Source of the DNA: Sitta carolinensis
Taxonomy: Eukaryota; Chordata; Aves; Passeriformes; Sittidae
Length of the DNA stretch: 64,000 nucleotides
Direction: 5' to 3'
Assembly (NCBI GenBank): GCA_032173965.1
Contig: CM063292.1
Coordinates: 7,970,001-8,034,000 of the forward strand
In this document: piece by piece, positions 1 through 11,492 of the stretch
How the letters are laid out: each line of letters starts with the position of its first letter
Position numbering within the stretch: the stretch's first letter is position 1
Notes under the pieces: model-generated
Told to the model about the DNA's origin: nothing
The model's database searches: none
What the model saw: only the letters and a program-made list of their open reading frames with translations
Made by a program: the position numbers and the translations under genes

Positions 1-1182
1 CTTTTATTTATGGCACAAGCATTATATAGAATAAAATGAATGGCTGCTGTTTTATACAGTATAAGAGGGTTGGGAAATATCCATTAAAACCCTACAGCTA
101 TTGATGATTCATGCTTGACCCTTTTTTTGTGAGGATTAATTGTATCCCCTGCTCCATTGAAATGATATTTTACCCAGCCTGTGGGTAAAAAAAAACCCAC
201 CTTTTTTTGGTGTCCCAGGTGATAGAGCTGCAGCGAGCTCAGCCCTGGCCCTGCAGGAAGCTGCAAAATCCCCCTGGGCACAAAGAGCAGGAGGCACCTC
301 TGTCCCTCTGGGGGTGGCAGGCTCTGGGCCACCTTCCCAGCCCGTGAGGAGGGGCTGGGATGAAAACGTGCAGGACCACCCCGGGCTGGGGGAAGGAGCA
401 GGGCACACATATTGCCAAAATAATCAGGGGTTAACTCTGACCAGCTGCTCTCTCACACACTTGGAATTCAGCTCTGAATTCTACCTGTTTGTGTGGGGTT
501 TAGTAATACACACTATTTCTGTGTTCCTGGGTTAAAGTCGTGATATTCTTCATTTATTAAATATAGGAAACTTATGCCTCAGCAATGTCTAAAGAGGTAT
601 TCCTTTGCGTATAAATCTCCCAGCACTGATACATCAGTGTCTGAAAATGACTCCAAAAGCAATCCCATCTGTGGCAGGAAATGTGGAAGTAGAGTTCATT
701 TTAAAGGTGATTCAATTGGCTTTGTTGCTCCCAATCATATAAATAATATTTCAGTTAAAAAATGCACATCTTTTGTTTTCATATGCATTGGTAAAACTGC
801 CAGCTTGTGAAATTTGGCAGAATGAACTGTGTCAGTGTTGCCATCAGGGAACATTCCACTAACAAAGGAAGAAATGACAAAAAGGCCCCCCAACCACAAG
901 ACCTGTTTTATAATTCAAAAACAAGCTGTTATGAAAGTCAGGGAAATGACTTCTTTTGCTGTTAAATATTTTAAAGGTGAAAAAATCAAGGCTAGACTTG
1001 GCCAGCCCAAAGACCCAAGACACAAAATGAGAACCCACTCCAGATTCTCCCATCATTTTGCCACCAGCAGGTACCAGTGCTGCCTTCCTGGCTGTTTCTT
1101 CCAGACTTCACAAATCAGAACATTTCCACAGGAGGAAAGGAGGAAATCCAAATGTTCCTCAGCCCCATGGAATGAGTCTGTA

Positions 1183-1340
1183 CTCAGACTGACAGAACAC
1201 CCCTGGCAGTGTCCAAGGACACTTGGACAGGGCTCAGAGCACCCTGGGATAGAGGAAGGTGTCCCTGCACATGACAGAGGTGGGAAATGATGATTTTTAA
1301 GCTCCTTTCCAATCCCACCCATTCCATGAGTCTGCACAAG
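1183..1340 (+). repeat. CR1 LINE 3'-end fragment
   Basis: The sequence follows the avian CR1 3' region. A stretch resembling 'ggcagtgtccaaggacac' is followed by 'gggatagaggaaggtgtccc', then a degenerate 'gatctttaaggtcccttccaaccc'-like segment, and finally octamer-like 'attccatgagtctg' copies that correspond to the terminal ATTCTATG repeats of CR1. The element is 5'-truncated, as is usual for CR1. Its exact 5' boundary is approximate. Confidence 0.8.
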
Positions 1341-1832
1341 ATGGCTGGCCTGGCACCTCCTGATGGACAGGAATTTGAGCTGCCAGAATTAGATTTCATT
1401 CACATTTTGTGAGTGCCCAGAAAAATATCAGGGGAGAGTCCTGCTGCGCCCAAAACCAGAAATGTTTTCTCCAGTCATGGGATAAACCAGGCATCCTCCG
1501 CTCAGCCCTTCACTCTGCCTGGGGTCTCACAGACCTCCTGCAAACTGGCACCAGAAGCAGTGGAAGGAGAAGAAAGAGAATTTTGCCAGTTGTCCCATAT
1601 CCCCTCTGAAGAGAAGGCTGAGATTTTCATGTTGTTTATTTCACTGGTTTAATGTTTGCACTGTGGGGGGGTGCGAAGAACAGAAAAAGAAGAGATAGTT
1701 GTGTTGCAATGCTAATGAGCACATTTACAAGGCTCTGCCAGCAACGCTGAGCTTCAGCTCGTTTTTATTAGCCATTTTGGAAGATGTCTTAGTTGCAGTT
1801 GCACAAAAAGCATTGTCAGGACTTTTATATTT

Positions 1833-2144
1833 TCTCATTTTGAATACTGTGACATTAGTTGGAGAGGGTCTGGTTCTGCAGCACATAAGCCAGTATTAGT
1901 ATTGTATAATACAGCAGCTAGACTCATTTTGCAGTGTGATTACAAAACCCATCACTGTGAATTATACAGCAAGTTAAATTGGTTTCCACCTTCTGCAAAG
2001 CCAGAATATTATCTTGCACAAATAGTATACAAATGTAGAAATAATACAAGTCCAACTTATCTGAATGATAGAGCACAGAAAGCTTTCATTGCTCACTCCA
2101 GCAGTACTTTCTATTTTCTGCTAATGACACGTGCTGTGGTCTGA
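1833..2144 (+). pseudogene. Decayed non-LTR retrotransposon RT C-terminal remnant
   Basis: One plus-strand frame stays open from 1833 to the TGA at 2142-2144. Its translation contains HFEYCDISW, then YNTAARLILQCDYKT, then ELYSKLNWFPP, then IVYKCRNNTSPTYLND. This order matches the end of the RT region in many animal non-LTR retrotransposons: F-D-Y-C, then Q-N-x-A-A-R-L-I, then L-x-K-L-x-W-x-P, then Y-K-x-x-x-x-x-x-P-x-Y-L. The catalytic YADD part is not present nearby, so this is a fragment. It does not look like the young CR1 elements elsewhere in the window. An L2, CR1-like or other ancient clade is possible; the clade is not determined. A chance open frame with this many ordered motifs seems unlikely, but no search was run. 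Confidence 0.55.
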
Positions 2145-2317
2145 AAGCAAACTCTAACAACAGTGAATGGTCTCACTTTTTACTTTTTACTTTTTTATTT
2201 TTACTAAGCTTCAATTTATTGAACATCCTGCCACTGCTAAAAACTTCTCAAATCTGAAAAACAAATTTTTGAGCAACCTTTTTACACAGAAGAATGGCAG
2301 AAAGGCCCAGTTGGGGA

Positions 2318-2545
2318 GGGGCTTAGAGCTCACCCATCCCTGTCAGGGCCCCTGCCCTGTGCCAGGGGCTCCCAGCCCCAGTGTCCAGCCTGGCCTTGGG
2401 CACTGCCAGGGATCCAGGGGCAGCCCCAGCTGCTCTGGGCACCCTGTGCCAGGGCTGCCCACCCTGCCAGGGAACAATTCCTGCCCAGGATCCCCCCAGC
2501 CCTGCCCTCGGCCACTGCCAGCCCCTCCCTGGCTCCTGGCACTGC
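2318..2545 (-). repeat. CR1 LINE fragment, GC-rich subfamily
   Basis: A GC-rich block in AT-rich surroundings. About 170 bases (roughly 2331-2508) are almost identical to a second block at about 52991-53155, which carries the reverse-complemented CR1 3' end. This copy therefore belongs to the same CR1 subfamily in minus orientation. It extends further toward the element's 5' side than the other copy. Its own terminal octamer repeats are not obvious, so the 3' end may be eroded. Confidence 0.65.
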
Positions 2546-5500
2546 AGCTCTGATGAACTTTTGCTGAACTTCTCACTTCTCTTGATCAGAAACACTTGTG
2601 AATGTCTGCCACTAATGAACATATTTTTTCTATTATTTATATTTTTCTATTAACTAAAAAACACCATCATTAGCTTCAGCTTTTTCAGCCTAATTGAAAT
2701 TCTGGATCTGTCCTTTCATATGAGTAACTCGGACTGTTCAGTCTTCCCTAGAGGAGGAAGGGAGCTTGGGGAACCTCACTCTCCTGGGAGAGCTGCATTT
2801 TTTAATCCCTGAACACTGACCAATTGAAAAAGAGCTACATGGCCTTAATGAACTTACCAACATCATACTCCCAGTATTCCAGCTCAGGATAAGTGACGTG
2901 GTGAAGAGAGGAGCAGGCAAAGGAAGACAAACAGCCAAACAGCTCCATCAGACTGAAATTCTATCCCAAGAAAATCAGGCTACCTGACAAAAGTTCCCCA
3001 GACTAGGCAGACCTTGGAGAGGCTTTCTAAACCCATTTATCCAGTTCTAGAACTCCATGACCATGCAGGCTGTTAAAAAAAAAAATGCCACACACATTTG
3101 TAGGTAGATGCAACTGTGGGGATGGAGTAGAGCTGATTTATTTTTCTCTTTCTATTAAAATCAGCAGCTCCATCTCTAGCAGAGCTGTACAAATAGAGTT
3201 ATTCCAAGCAGACTGTTTTGCAGACATCCTGTCTGTTCTCCAGACTGAGAATTGTCACTGCTGAGCTGCCACAGAGCTGATGGGATTTGGAGTTGCCATA
3301 GTGTTAAATGTTTCTCCTGTGATCAGCAACTGCTGATTTAAATGAAAGTCTTGAGCCATTTTCTCTCCTCTGTATTTCACAGTCATTTCAAAGTCATCAT
3401 AGACAAAAAGGTGTAATAATACAGAGTAAAAAATGTATTTAAATGAGGTTGCTGTGATCTGATTTCAAGGTCAGAGCACACAAACAGCCTCTGCTTTCAG
3501 CTGCTGTAAGAGGACAGGACACGTTGAGGACCTACAGCCATCTGAGTTATATTTAATAAACATGGACACACATTCCCTTCATATTGAAATGCCTGAGCTG
3601 AATTTCCCTGCCTTGGTGTTGAAGTGCCTGAGCTGAATTTTGTGTCCTTACAGAATTCCAGCTCTCATGGGTGGGAGGATTTACTCCAGCAGCTGTGACA
3701 AACGATGTGAGGCACAGCCAGGTGAAGGCAGGCCAGGATCATGGGACTCTAAGGCACTTGTGAAAGATTTTGAGTATTTACTTCTCAAATTTATCAGTAT
3801 TAATAATCCTGGTTTAATGCATTTTCCTTGTCACTTACAATGAGTCAATTGCTAATTAAATGTTGTTGAAAAAGATGAATTATACTTTTACATGCTTAAA
3901 AAGAGTGTTGCTAATATGTCTAAATCTAGATGTGAAATGTAGAAGAGTATGATCTAATCCCCCTAAATACTGTTGTTATCCAAAATAATTCTATGCTGAG
4001 TTAATTGTTAAAAAAGGAGAAGTACTGGAAAACTGAATGATTGACATTTAACCCTCTAACATGTATTGGTATAAATTTTATATTTAAATTACATGGAATT
4101 AGTTTGCAGAATTAATCAGTTCCCTTCGGTGGGGAGACAATGACATGAGAATCAGCACGTCTCTATTGACAGGTCAGACATTCATTAATTCTTTTTCTCC
4201 CCTTTGCATTGTAGCTATTCCTGTTTAAAAGCTGCAGCAATGCCCAATTTAGAGCTCTGCCCAGCAGTAGTGACTCCCATCTCTTTCTGACTGACAATGA
4301 TGAGATTTCTGTCATGCTTTGCCTCTCCTACAGGGCCAGTGATGGGATTTTTTTCCTGGAAATCTTATTACTGAATGCACTGTCGTGGTCTCAGATGGAA
4401 CTTTCAATCAGAAGGGCGATCAGCAGGTTTCCCATTTGTGAGTTTTGATACAAAAGAGCTTTGCTGGGCTCTCCAGTGTACCTGTGACTCACAGAGTGCC
4501 CTGCCCTGGGGGCTGCTGTGGCCCCAGCACCTTCCCTCCCTGGCTCCAGGACTGGCATGCACCCCAGAGCTGGCCCAGCCCCCTCCTGTCCACTGCTGGA
4601 TCTGCCCTGGCAGCTCACACACCCTGGCACGCAGCTGATGGCAAAGGTGTGCCTGGTTTTCCTCTAGGGAGTTACAGAAATATGTTTAATTTCATTGAAA
4701 TCTCCAGGATGGCTCCTTTCCTGCCCTTAGAGGACTTCACTGTTTAGCTCAGCGTTTCGCCAGAAGTTTTAGATTCAGTTATTCACAAGTATTTTTGTTT
4801 TAATGCAGTGTAACTTCAACGTATTGGGTACTTCATGAATTTCAATAAAATCTTTATAATATATGTTGAGGTGGTATTAATGTATTAGTTGCCCACAGAC
4901 CACAGTCATCAAACCAAGTCATGCAGCAGCTAAAGCAAAGTCAATGTTACCATCTGAAATACAGGCAAAATTGGGGTGATGTGATGAAAATTCTTTGTTT
5001 GCAGAACAAGTGTTATTGAGGGACTATAAGTCAGCAGGTTGTTTTAACCAGCAATGCTTTAACAAAAATCATGTGAGGTTATTTTTCAGCATGGTGCAGT
5101 GAATCAGACACTCATAACTCCTGTGCTTCCATCACTGTCAAAATTCTGCAGTCACTGTCAAAAATCGTTTCAAATATTCTCTTTTTTCTTTCTTTTTTTT
5201 TTTTTTTTTTGGTCTGTATTCAACTAATAAATAAATGATTTTGAATAAACTACATTCCTCAAAAAACTATGAAGTTATTCTGGCAGATTCATTTCTGCAG
5301 TGCCCTGGTAAACCTGAAAGAAAAGCAATAACAAGAGAAGTATTTATAAAAATATATTTCACAAAGTAGGAAACAATACAGGAGTTTCTCTGAATACAAT
5401 ACATGGAGTAAATAAACAAACGATAATATAGCTTCAAAACAAGGTAGAAAATTAAAATGATTTGCATGTAATACGTAGTTTTCTTATACAATTGCTACTT

Positions 5501-6066
5501 CTAAATGGCAAGTTTGCATTACAAATTGAATATGCTTGCAGCTTCTAGTGTTCTTTCTCTGTGTGCAAGAGCCCTGGTGCATCACTATGAATATTATAGA
5601 AAAAAATGCTAATAACAGAAGCAGTAAAATTATGTACACACTGGTTCCTGCTCTAATACAGTGGAGAACTATAAGCATGGTTTTTTTACTGTACTGTGTT
5701 ATGTGTGGATTTCTAAAAGTCTATAGTTTAAATATTCACATGAACCAGTTTACTTCCAGCTGTTTGTGCTTGTATTAAAAACACCAGGTACTAGATTTAT
5801 GAAGAAGATATAAAACTGTCAAAAGTTTTCTCTGGCAAGGTTTAATTCCTGCCAGCATTCTCTTAAAATTCAGCTACTGCAAATGGACAGGGAACTGCTT
5901 TAACCTGCAACAATTTGTCATTTTTCTTTTCAAAATGTACATGTATGAAACATTCATTATATATAGAAAAAAAAATCTAACTGGTATAATTTAGTTTTCT
6001 TCATAATCTTACTCTATAGATTATCAGTCTTAATAAATAAAAGCAGTAATGGACATCAATAAAATA

Positions 6067-6072
6067 TTTATT
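6067..6072 (-). terminator. Candidate CDH8 polyadenylation signal (AATAAA)
   Basis: The plus strand reads tttatt, giving AATAAA on the coding strand about 840 bases after the stop codon, with T-rich sequence downstream. It is the first canonical hexamer I noticed after the stop. Others exist further downstream (for example near 3135 and 2214), and type II cadherin 3' UTRs can be longer, so this may not be the main site. Confidence 0.3.
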
Positions 6073-6908
6073 TCAAAGATTAAACAAATAAATTCCATCT
6101 TTAGCAATAAAATCAGCAATTCTTTCGTTTATGTAAGTCCATCCCATTTCACAGTTTTTCCTTTCAGAAGACGAAGCACAGGGTTGATCCTTCTAGAAAA
6201 AAAAGATCCTTTTGTGAAGCAAGGTTTTGCAGCCCTGCCTCTGAAACTCTACACATTAGTAGTATTTAATACCCATCACTGGAATGGATTAAGAACATGT
6301 GAATATTTTAAGGCTTGACACAATATTTAGAGATGATATTCAGTCTGTGGTTGCGTGGCCAACAATTACTGTATGTACAATGGATGGTCACTGCACAGTA
6401 GGAGCCAGTAGGAATTGGCAATGCTGTTTCTGCTCAGCATTGCTAAGAAGACCAAGATATTGCTTTGAACATTTCTGTGGCGGGATCTTTGTTGGCAATG
6501 CAGAAACAAACCTTTAGCTTTACACACACTGGGCAGGAGCTACTGCTCAACAGCAAATCCCTGCGAGTCCATTTCCTAAGAGAGCACCAATTTCTTTTTT
6601 GTTCTTTTCAATTCACTGAAGATAATCAAAGATCCAAATCTCCATCTTCAGAGTGGTCAAGTGAATATCAAATATCCAAAGACTTCTAGACACTCCACAT
6701 ACTTTACTTCACACTCCACAAGACTTAACCTCCTAACATATACTTTTTTTTTTTTTTTGGTTCAACATTACAATGTAGTTGATTTTATAGATGACTGGCG
6801 CTAAACTTGCCTCTAAAACAAAAAGCCACATTAGTTTTAACTAACAGCAGTGGCCCTAGAATATTACATGATCATTAAGTCAACAGGGAAAAATTTTGTA
6901 ATCCACTG

Positions 6909-7402
6909 TCAAGTTTCTTTGTCACTTTCTCCAACTGAGTAAAGTTCTCCGAGTCTTTTAAAGCGAGGACCCCATTCACTGAGGTAGTCAAAATTCTGGT
7001 CTGAGTCTGATGTGGAGGACTCCAAGGAGCTGAGGGAACCAGCCGCTGACCCCTTTCCTTCATAGCCATAAATCTGGATAGAGTCATATGGCGGAGCTGT
7101 GGGATCATTGTCAGCTTCGTGAAGCCTCACATTAATAAATTCATCAACATCAACACCATTAGGAACAGGGGCAAGACCCTGCCTGGGCATAAACTGAAGA
7201 TCAGGCTTAATATCCTTACGAGGCAAAAATCCATTAATTCCATCTGGATTTTGCAAAGTTGCAATGTCAAACGCCTCTGTGTCCTCCTCTCCACCTCCCT
7301 CGTCGTCGTAGCGAATGATGTTTTCCCTCACATCCTCGTCGTCTTTGATGATCAGGGGCTCATTCTTGTGTCTTCTCAGTGTCACAAACAGCACCACAAT
7401 GA
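6909..7402 (-). CDS. CDH8: CDH8 last coding exon: cytoplasmic tail
   Basis: This exon encodes the end of the transmembrane helix and the whole cytoplasmic domain of a type II classical cadherin, ending in GESDKET and TGA (6909-6911). It begins after a CTCTCTTTGCAG acceptor with two bases that complete a split valine codon. The tail starts FVTLRRHKNEPLIIKDDEDV. The membrane-proximal YDDEGGGEEDTEAFDIATLQ is the p120-catenin-binding core, and the C-terminal part (PTAPPYDSIQIYGYEG, a Ser-rich stretch, then DYLSEWGPRFKRLGELY) is the beta-catenin-binding region that links the junction to actin. FLPRKDIKPDLQFMPRQG and the KET ending point to CDH8 rather than CDH11, whose tail differs. It has 164 codons including the stop, with no frame break. 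Identification is from recalled sequence; only the paralog assignment carries any doubt. Confidence 0.95.
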
Positions 7403-9607
7403 CTGCAAAGAGAGCACCACAGGCTGGTTAGGCAAAACATTTCCAATCCAAACGCCACAGGGTGAGTGCAGCTGGGGAAGGTGAGAGGTGGCTTTTTGTG
7501 GAATTGGGAGTAATAGGGGTGAAAAGCTGAAAGACCTGCGACTTCAACCCCTTCACATGAAGGAAATTTGATCAGAAGCTCTGATTAGTCATCTAGTCTT
7601 TGATTATCAGCTCGTATTGACAGCTGAAGCTCAATTTGATAGAAGCAATAAGATTTCCCATACTTCCTAATTTGAGCCTCACCTTTTCTCTTTGCACATG
7701 AAGTTGGGCTATCATTATTCACATAGTCTATAATGATCTACATTAGGGATGGTATTTTCGAAAATTAGAGGGTGTTTTTTCTGAAAACATAGCCGTGATG
7801 GGAGAAGGAAATCACTGTTTTTTTCTACCTGTTGCAAGAGAGTCCTATATATAACTGAAAAGAGAGCAAGAAAATAAAAGAGAAAGAAAGAGCTTAGCTC
7901 AATTTCACAATTGTGGATAGATGCATAAAAAACACTAAACAGGTTATGCTTGTTTTTGCAGCTTAATGCTAAAACCTCAGTTACTAATGTAAATCTCAGT
8001 CACAAAGTGAAGCTGCAAAGTGCAGAAATAGGACTCTCACTGTCCTCTCCCTCACTTGCTTGATGTTGTATACAAATGATGTATGTTTTATTAAAATATA
8101 CCACAGTGCTTATCTTGTAAAGCTTTAGTGTCTCTTGTGCCATTAGAATCCAGAATAAACTCATAATAGAAATATACAAATATAAATATATATAATAGAA
8201 AGAGATAAAGCCATAAGGAAGCATCCAAAGGAGGCAGCCTGGGCTGGGGAAAGGCCTGCAGGGGCCACCCAGGAGTGGCTGAGGGCGCTGGGCTGGTTCA
8301 GCTGCACCTCCCAGCTCTGCTCTGGGCAGGGGCAGCACCCAGGGAGCAGCTGGAGCTGGGCAGGGCAGGCTCAGGCTCAGGCTGGATCTCAGGGAAAGGC
8401 TCTGCTGCCCCAGGGATGGGCACAGCCCCAAGGCTGCTCCAGGAGTGCTGGGACAGCACTGGAGGGATGGGGTGGGATTGCTGAGGAGCTGGGCAGGGAC
8501 AGGGCTGGGTCAGTGATCCCTGGGGGTCCCTCCAAACTGAGGCTATTCTATGGTTCCATGATTCATACAAGTCTTAGAATAGATAACAGATCCATCAGGT
8601 GTAGCCCACTGTTCACCTTGCTGCTCAACACCCTGATGTGATTTTCACTTTCCCATCCCACACCTTTTTATTCTGTAACTCGTGTGTGTGAGTACCTTAG
8701 AACAGGACATTGATCTCTCTGCTTCTGCCCAGCCCTTAGGACACGAGGGATTAAATCCTGCTGTCAATATAGGGTTAAAATGTTTCTGAGAATCATGGGA
8801 AAGGAATGATGTGCTTTGTTTTTAGTGGGCCATGCAAAACTGCACCTATGAAGATGATAGTTAAGCATATTGATAAGAAACACAAACGATGGGAGTGAAA
8901 TATTGGTTAATTTGGGGATCACGAGAATCAATATTCAGAGTTTCCAGGGTATAATAATATAGATATGATCATGTTCATACAATGAGACAATAGAAGTACA
9001 ATTATTATAGTAATTGTGTTGCTTAAACAAATATGTAGTTATATAATGATAAATAAATATGTGCATTCTGAACAGATGGACAGGGCTAGATTTAGGTAGC
9101 TATACCCCTAGTTCCTGAGTGCTCTCTTAATAAAAGCACCTGCCACAATGCACCTGTGATTACATGTTCATGAATGCTCACAACACCAGCACCGCCAGCG
9201 CTGCTGCACGTTGTGGAAGATGCAGTCTGAGGCTCCTAGGCCTGAAGTTTCTGAGTTTCTAGGTTTGGTGTCTTCGTGATGCTTTGGTTTAGGAAGACCT
9301 GGTTCTCACAGGCTTGACATAAACATTGCAAGTGTTGCTGTAACAAGAGTGATGTTTTGGATTCCTGTCTATGGGACGGACATTTCAGTTTTGGCCAGTG
9401 GGATGAAGAGTTCTGGCACTCTTCTGACCCATGAGAGTGGCCTGTTCCAGAAGATATATAAAGGGGATAGTGTTTTTGAATAAGGATTGGAGTCAGATGA
9501 GTTTTCCCAAACGAGGTTCATGTCATTTGTCACCCGCCCGCAGCGACAGAGGAGTGTCCTGTCACTGCCCCCTGGGAACACCACCCGCCGTGTTTCCCAG
9601 CACCCAC
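7403..9607 (-). other. CDH8 last intron (2205 bp)
   Basis: The donor reads G|GTGGGT at 9607-9606 and the acceptor CTTTGCAG at 7404-7403. The intron splits a valine codon in the transmembrane helix after its first base. It contains one CR1 copy (about 8228-8575); the remainder is AT-rich with no gene or RNA that I can recognise. Confidence 0.9.
8228..8575 (+). repeat. CR1 LINE fragment
   Basis: The block is GC-rich relative to its flanks and ends with a CR1-like 3' tail, 'gatccctgggggtccctcc', then 'attctatggttccatgattc', which resembles degenerate ATTCTATG octamers. The upstream part (ggcctgcaggggccacccag, then aggagtggctgagggcgctg) resembles the CR1 segment before the 3' UTR. It lies antisense to CDH8 in the last intron. 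Confidence 0.65.
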
Positions 9608-9859
9608 CGAGCAGCAGGATGATGCAGGCCAGGATGGCGATGAGGGCGCCCATGCTGAGGCCGATGGGCAGCACATAGGCCTCGGCGTTGCAGGACTGCA
9701 CGGTGCCGTCGCTGCTGCAGCCGCACACGCGGATGGTCAGCGTGCCCGTGCTGCTCATGGGCGGCGTGCCGCTGTCGCTGATGACGATGGGCAGCAGGTA
9801 CACCTCCTGCTTCTGCCTGCTGAACCCGCTGTGCTTGGCCAGGATGCTCAGGGTGTTGT
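9608..9859 (-). CDS. CDH8: CDH8 exon: end of EC5 and transmembrane segment
   Basis: This 252-base exon fits the size expected for type II cadherin exons here. It starts with two bases finishing a split Asp codon and ends with one base of a split Val codon. The frame gives [18 protein letters not shown], then [20 protein letters not shown], then the EC5 cysteine cluster [12 protein letters not shown]. The hydrophobic helix [20 protein letters not shown] follows and continues into the next exon. The role is the membrane-proximal ectodomain and the membrane anchor. The acceptor is TTTGCAG|AC and the donor G|GTGGGT. The exon is clearly richer in G, C and CpG than the AT-rich neighbouring introns and the other small exons. 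No stop or frameshift is visible. Confidence 0.95.
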
Positions 9860-10287
9860 CTGCAAAGGTAAAACAGGCAGCGTGTCAGCACACGGCTCTT
9901 CTCATGGCAAACCCCGCGGGATTGCCTTGTGCCAGCAGCACGTGGCACAGAAATGCTCCCCGTCCTGGCCAGCTGCCTGAAGAAGGGCAAGAGATGCATT
10001 TTCTTGTGTCACACGGTATGATACCTTCATACCATCATGGATCATATCATGATACACGGATCATGAGCCCTGATTTCTCCTCTGCACACAGCACTACAGA
10101 TTCACCATGATGATTCACCACTTTTTTTTCAAGTCACACAGTCATAAAAATCCAGCCAGTAAAACAAGGGAGAAAGAAGATGTTAAAGTCACCCAGACTT
10201 AAAGCATATTCATCAATTAACACAAATCTTCCTTGCCTTACAACCACAAACTGGTTGGTCTTTTTCACCAGGCAGCACTGACAGAAC

Positions 10288-10533
10288 CAGAGGATCCAGT
10301 CTCAAGCTGCACCAAGGGAAATATAGATTGGATATTAGGAAGAAGTTTTCACAGAAACAGTAATAAAGTACTGGAATCACCAGTAATAAAGTACAGGAGT
10401 CACCACCCCTGGATATGTTAAAAAAACCACCGGATTTTCATTGCCATGGTTTAGTTGAGGTGTTAGGGTTGGGCTGGGTTGGACTCTATGATCCTGGAGG
10501 TCTCTTCCCACCCTGTGATTCTGTGATTCTATG
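10288..10533 (+). repeat. CR1 LINE 3' end
   Basis: The segment follows the CR1 3' region in order: 'attggatattaggaagaagt', then 'tactggaatcacc', 'gtcaccacccctggatatgt', 'gccatggtttagttgaggtg', 'ggttggactctatgatcctg', and terminal 'gattctgtgattctatg' octamers. A tandem duplication of about 23 bases (10358-10380 and 10381-10403) replaces the usual 'ggctgcccagggaggtggt' part. The element is 5'-truncated and antisense to CDH8. Confidence 0.9.
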
Positions 10534-11201
10534 AAACTGCACATTTTCCACTGCTATAAAAGATTCATCCTTTTTTAATGTAAAGATAAAAGAAAAGCTA
10601 AATGCATTACAAGTTGTGGGCCTAATTTTAAGTGATCTAAACATTTATTTGACCTCAATGAAGAAAAGAGAGCAAACCAGGCTGTATCTCCCATGGAGGC
10701 AGACAGGAAATGAGTCTAGGACATCTTACCTCTGCACACATATGCAGAAAGTTAATTTTAGAAATATAAAGAGGCATCTGACTGCATGGCATCCTACACA
10801 GCCATAGAATTACACAGTGAAATCTCTCAAGTCACTCAGTTCTCAGTTCACCATAAAATGAGTACAGATTGATTTTCTTAGGGTAATCATATAGATTTTA
10901 ATTTGTATAGTTATAAAAACTACAGATTCTAGACAGTTATAAATACACATATATCAGATATCAATAATCTTGTGTATGTCATAGTGCTCAGGAATAAACC
11001 ATGATTAGTGGCATGTCAAATATGCAGAAAATTCTGATTTCTTTATGTGCTTAAAAATTCTCTAACTTTTAACTGCTTTATTCTGTGGAATAAAATAATA
11101 ATTCAATATTAGGAATTATATAACAGAGTGCATGTTGACTTGCACTAGTTTGCTGTTTGTGCTTTGTTTAATAAAAAGATTCAGAGACACAGAGAAGAGG
11201 A

Positions 11202-11202
<1 letters not shown>

Positions 11203-11244
<42 letters not shown>

Positions 11245-11247
11245 TGT
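11203..11247. repeat. (TG)n microsatellite
   Basis: About 22 TG units with a single TA interruption near 11238. It lies in a CDH8 intron and is a simple-sequence repeat likely to vary in length. The minus-strand (CA)n gives a meaningless His-Thr run in one open frame. Confidence 0.97.
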
Positions 11248-11439
11248 TTCTGTGGGATCCAATGACAATTTAAAAATAAAGTTGCACCTCTTGTTTGGAA
11301 GAAGGAGCTGAGGTTCATTTTCCTGATGCATCATGAACAAAAGCAAGCCTCCTGATAGTTTATGTTCTAAAATGGACACAATGCTAAATATCATTCCATG
11401 GACATAAAGAAACCACTGGGAGTGCTCACATGACAACAG

Positions 11440-11492
11440 GCTTCTCCTGAAGATCAGGTCCCTTCCCACCCAAACATTCTGTGAGTCTGTAA
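11440..11492 (+). repeat. Short CR1 LINE 3' terminus
   Basis: Only the extreme 3' end is recognisable: 'gatcaggtcccttcccaccc', then 'aaacattctgtgagtctg'. This corresponds to the CR1 'aaggtcccttccaacccaaa' segment and its terminal octamers. The 5' boundary is uncertain. Confidence 0.5.

Larger units (their letters stand above)
1..6908. other. CDH8 3' UTR and downstream flank, no other gene seen
   Basis: This stretch follows the CDH8 stop codon in the direction of transcription. The part nearest the gene, down to at least about 6.1 kb, is probably 3' UTR: it is AT-rich and carries an AATAAA-type signal on the minus strand. The rest is probably intergenic and holds two CR1 pieces and a decayed RT-like remnant, listed separately. 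GC-richer patches near 230-400 and 4490-4640 were not assigned to a family. Open frames here are short and resemble no protein I recognise, apart from the RT-like one. The 3' UTR end is not determined. Confidence 0.6.

Noticed and set aside
4490..4640. GC-rich block as another CR1 copy
   Set aside because: It lacks recognisable CR1 terminal octamers or body motifs, so I left it unassigned.
6909..7402. Assignment of the cadherin to CDH11 or another type II paralog
   Set aside because: CDH11 shares DIATLQNPDGING and APPYDSIQIYGYEG, but the KDIKPDLQFMPRQG segment, the QNFDYLS segment and the GESDKET ending fit CDH8 as I recall it.
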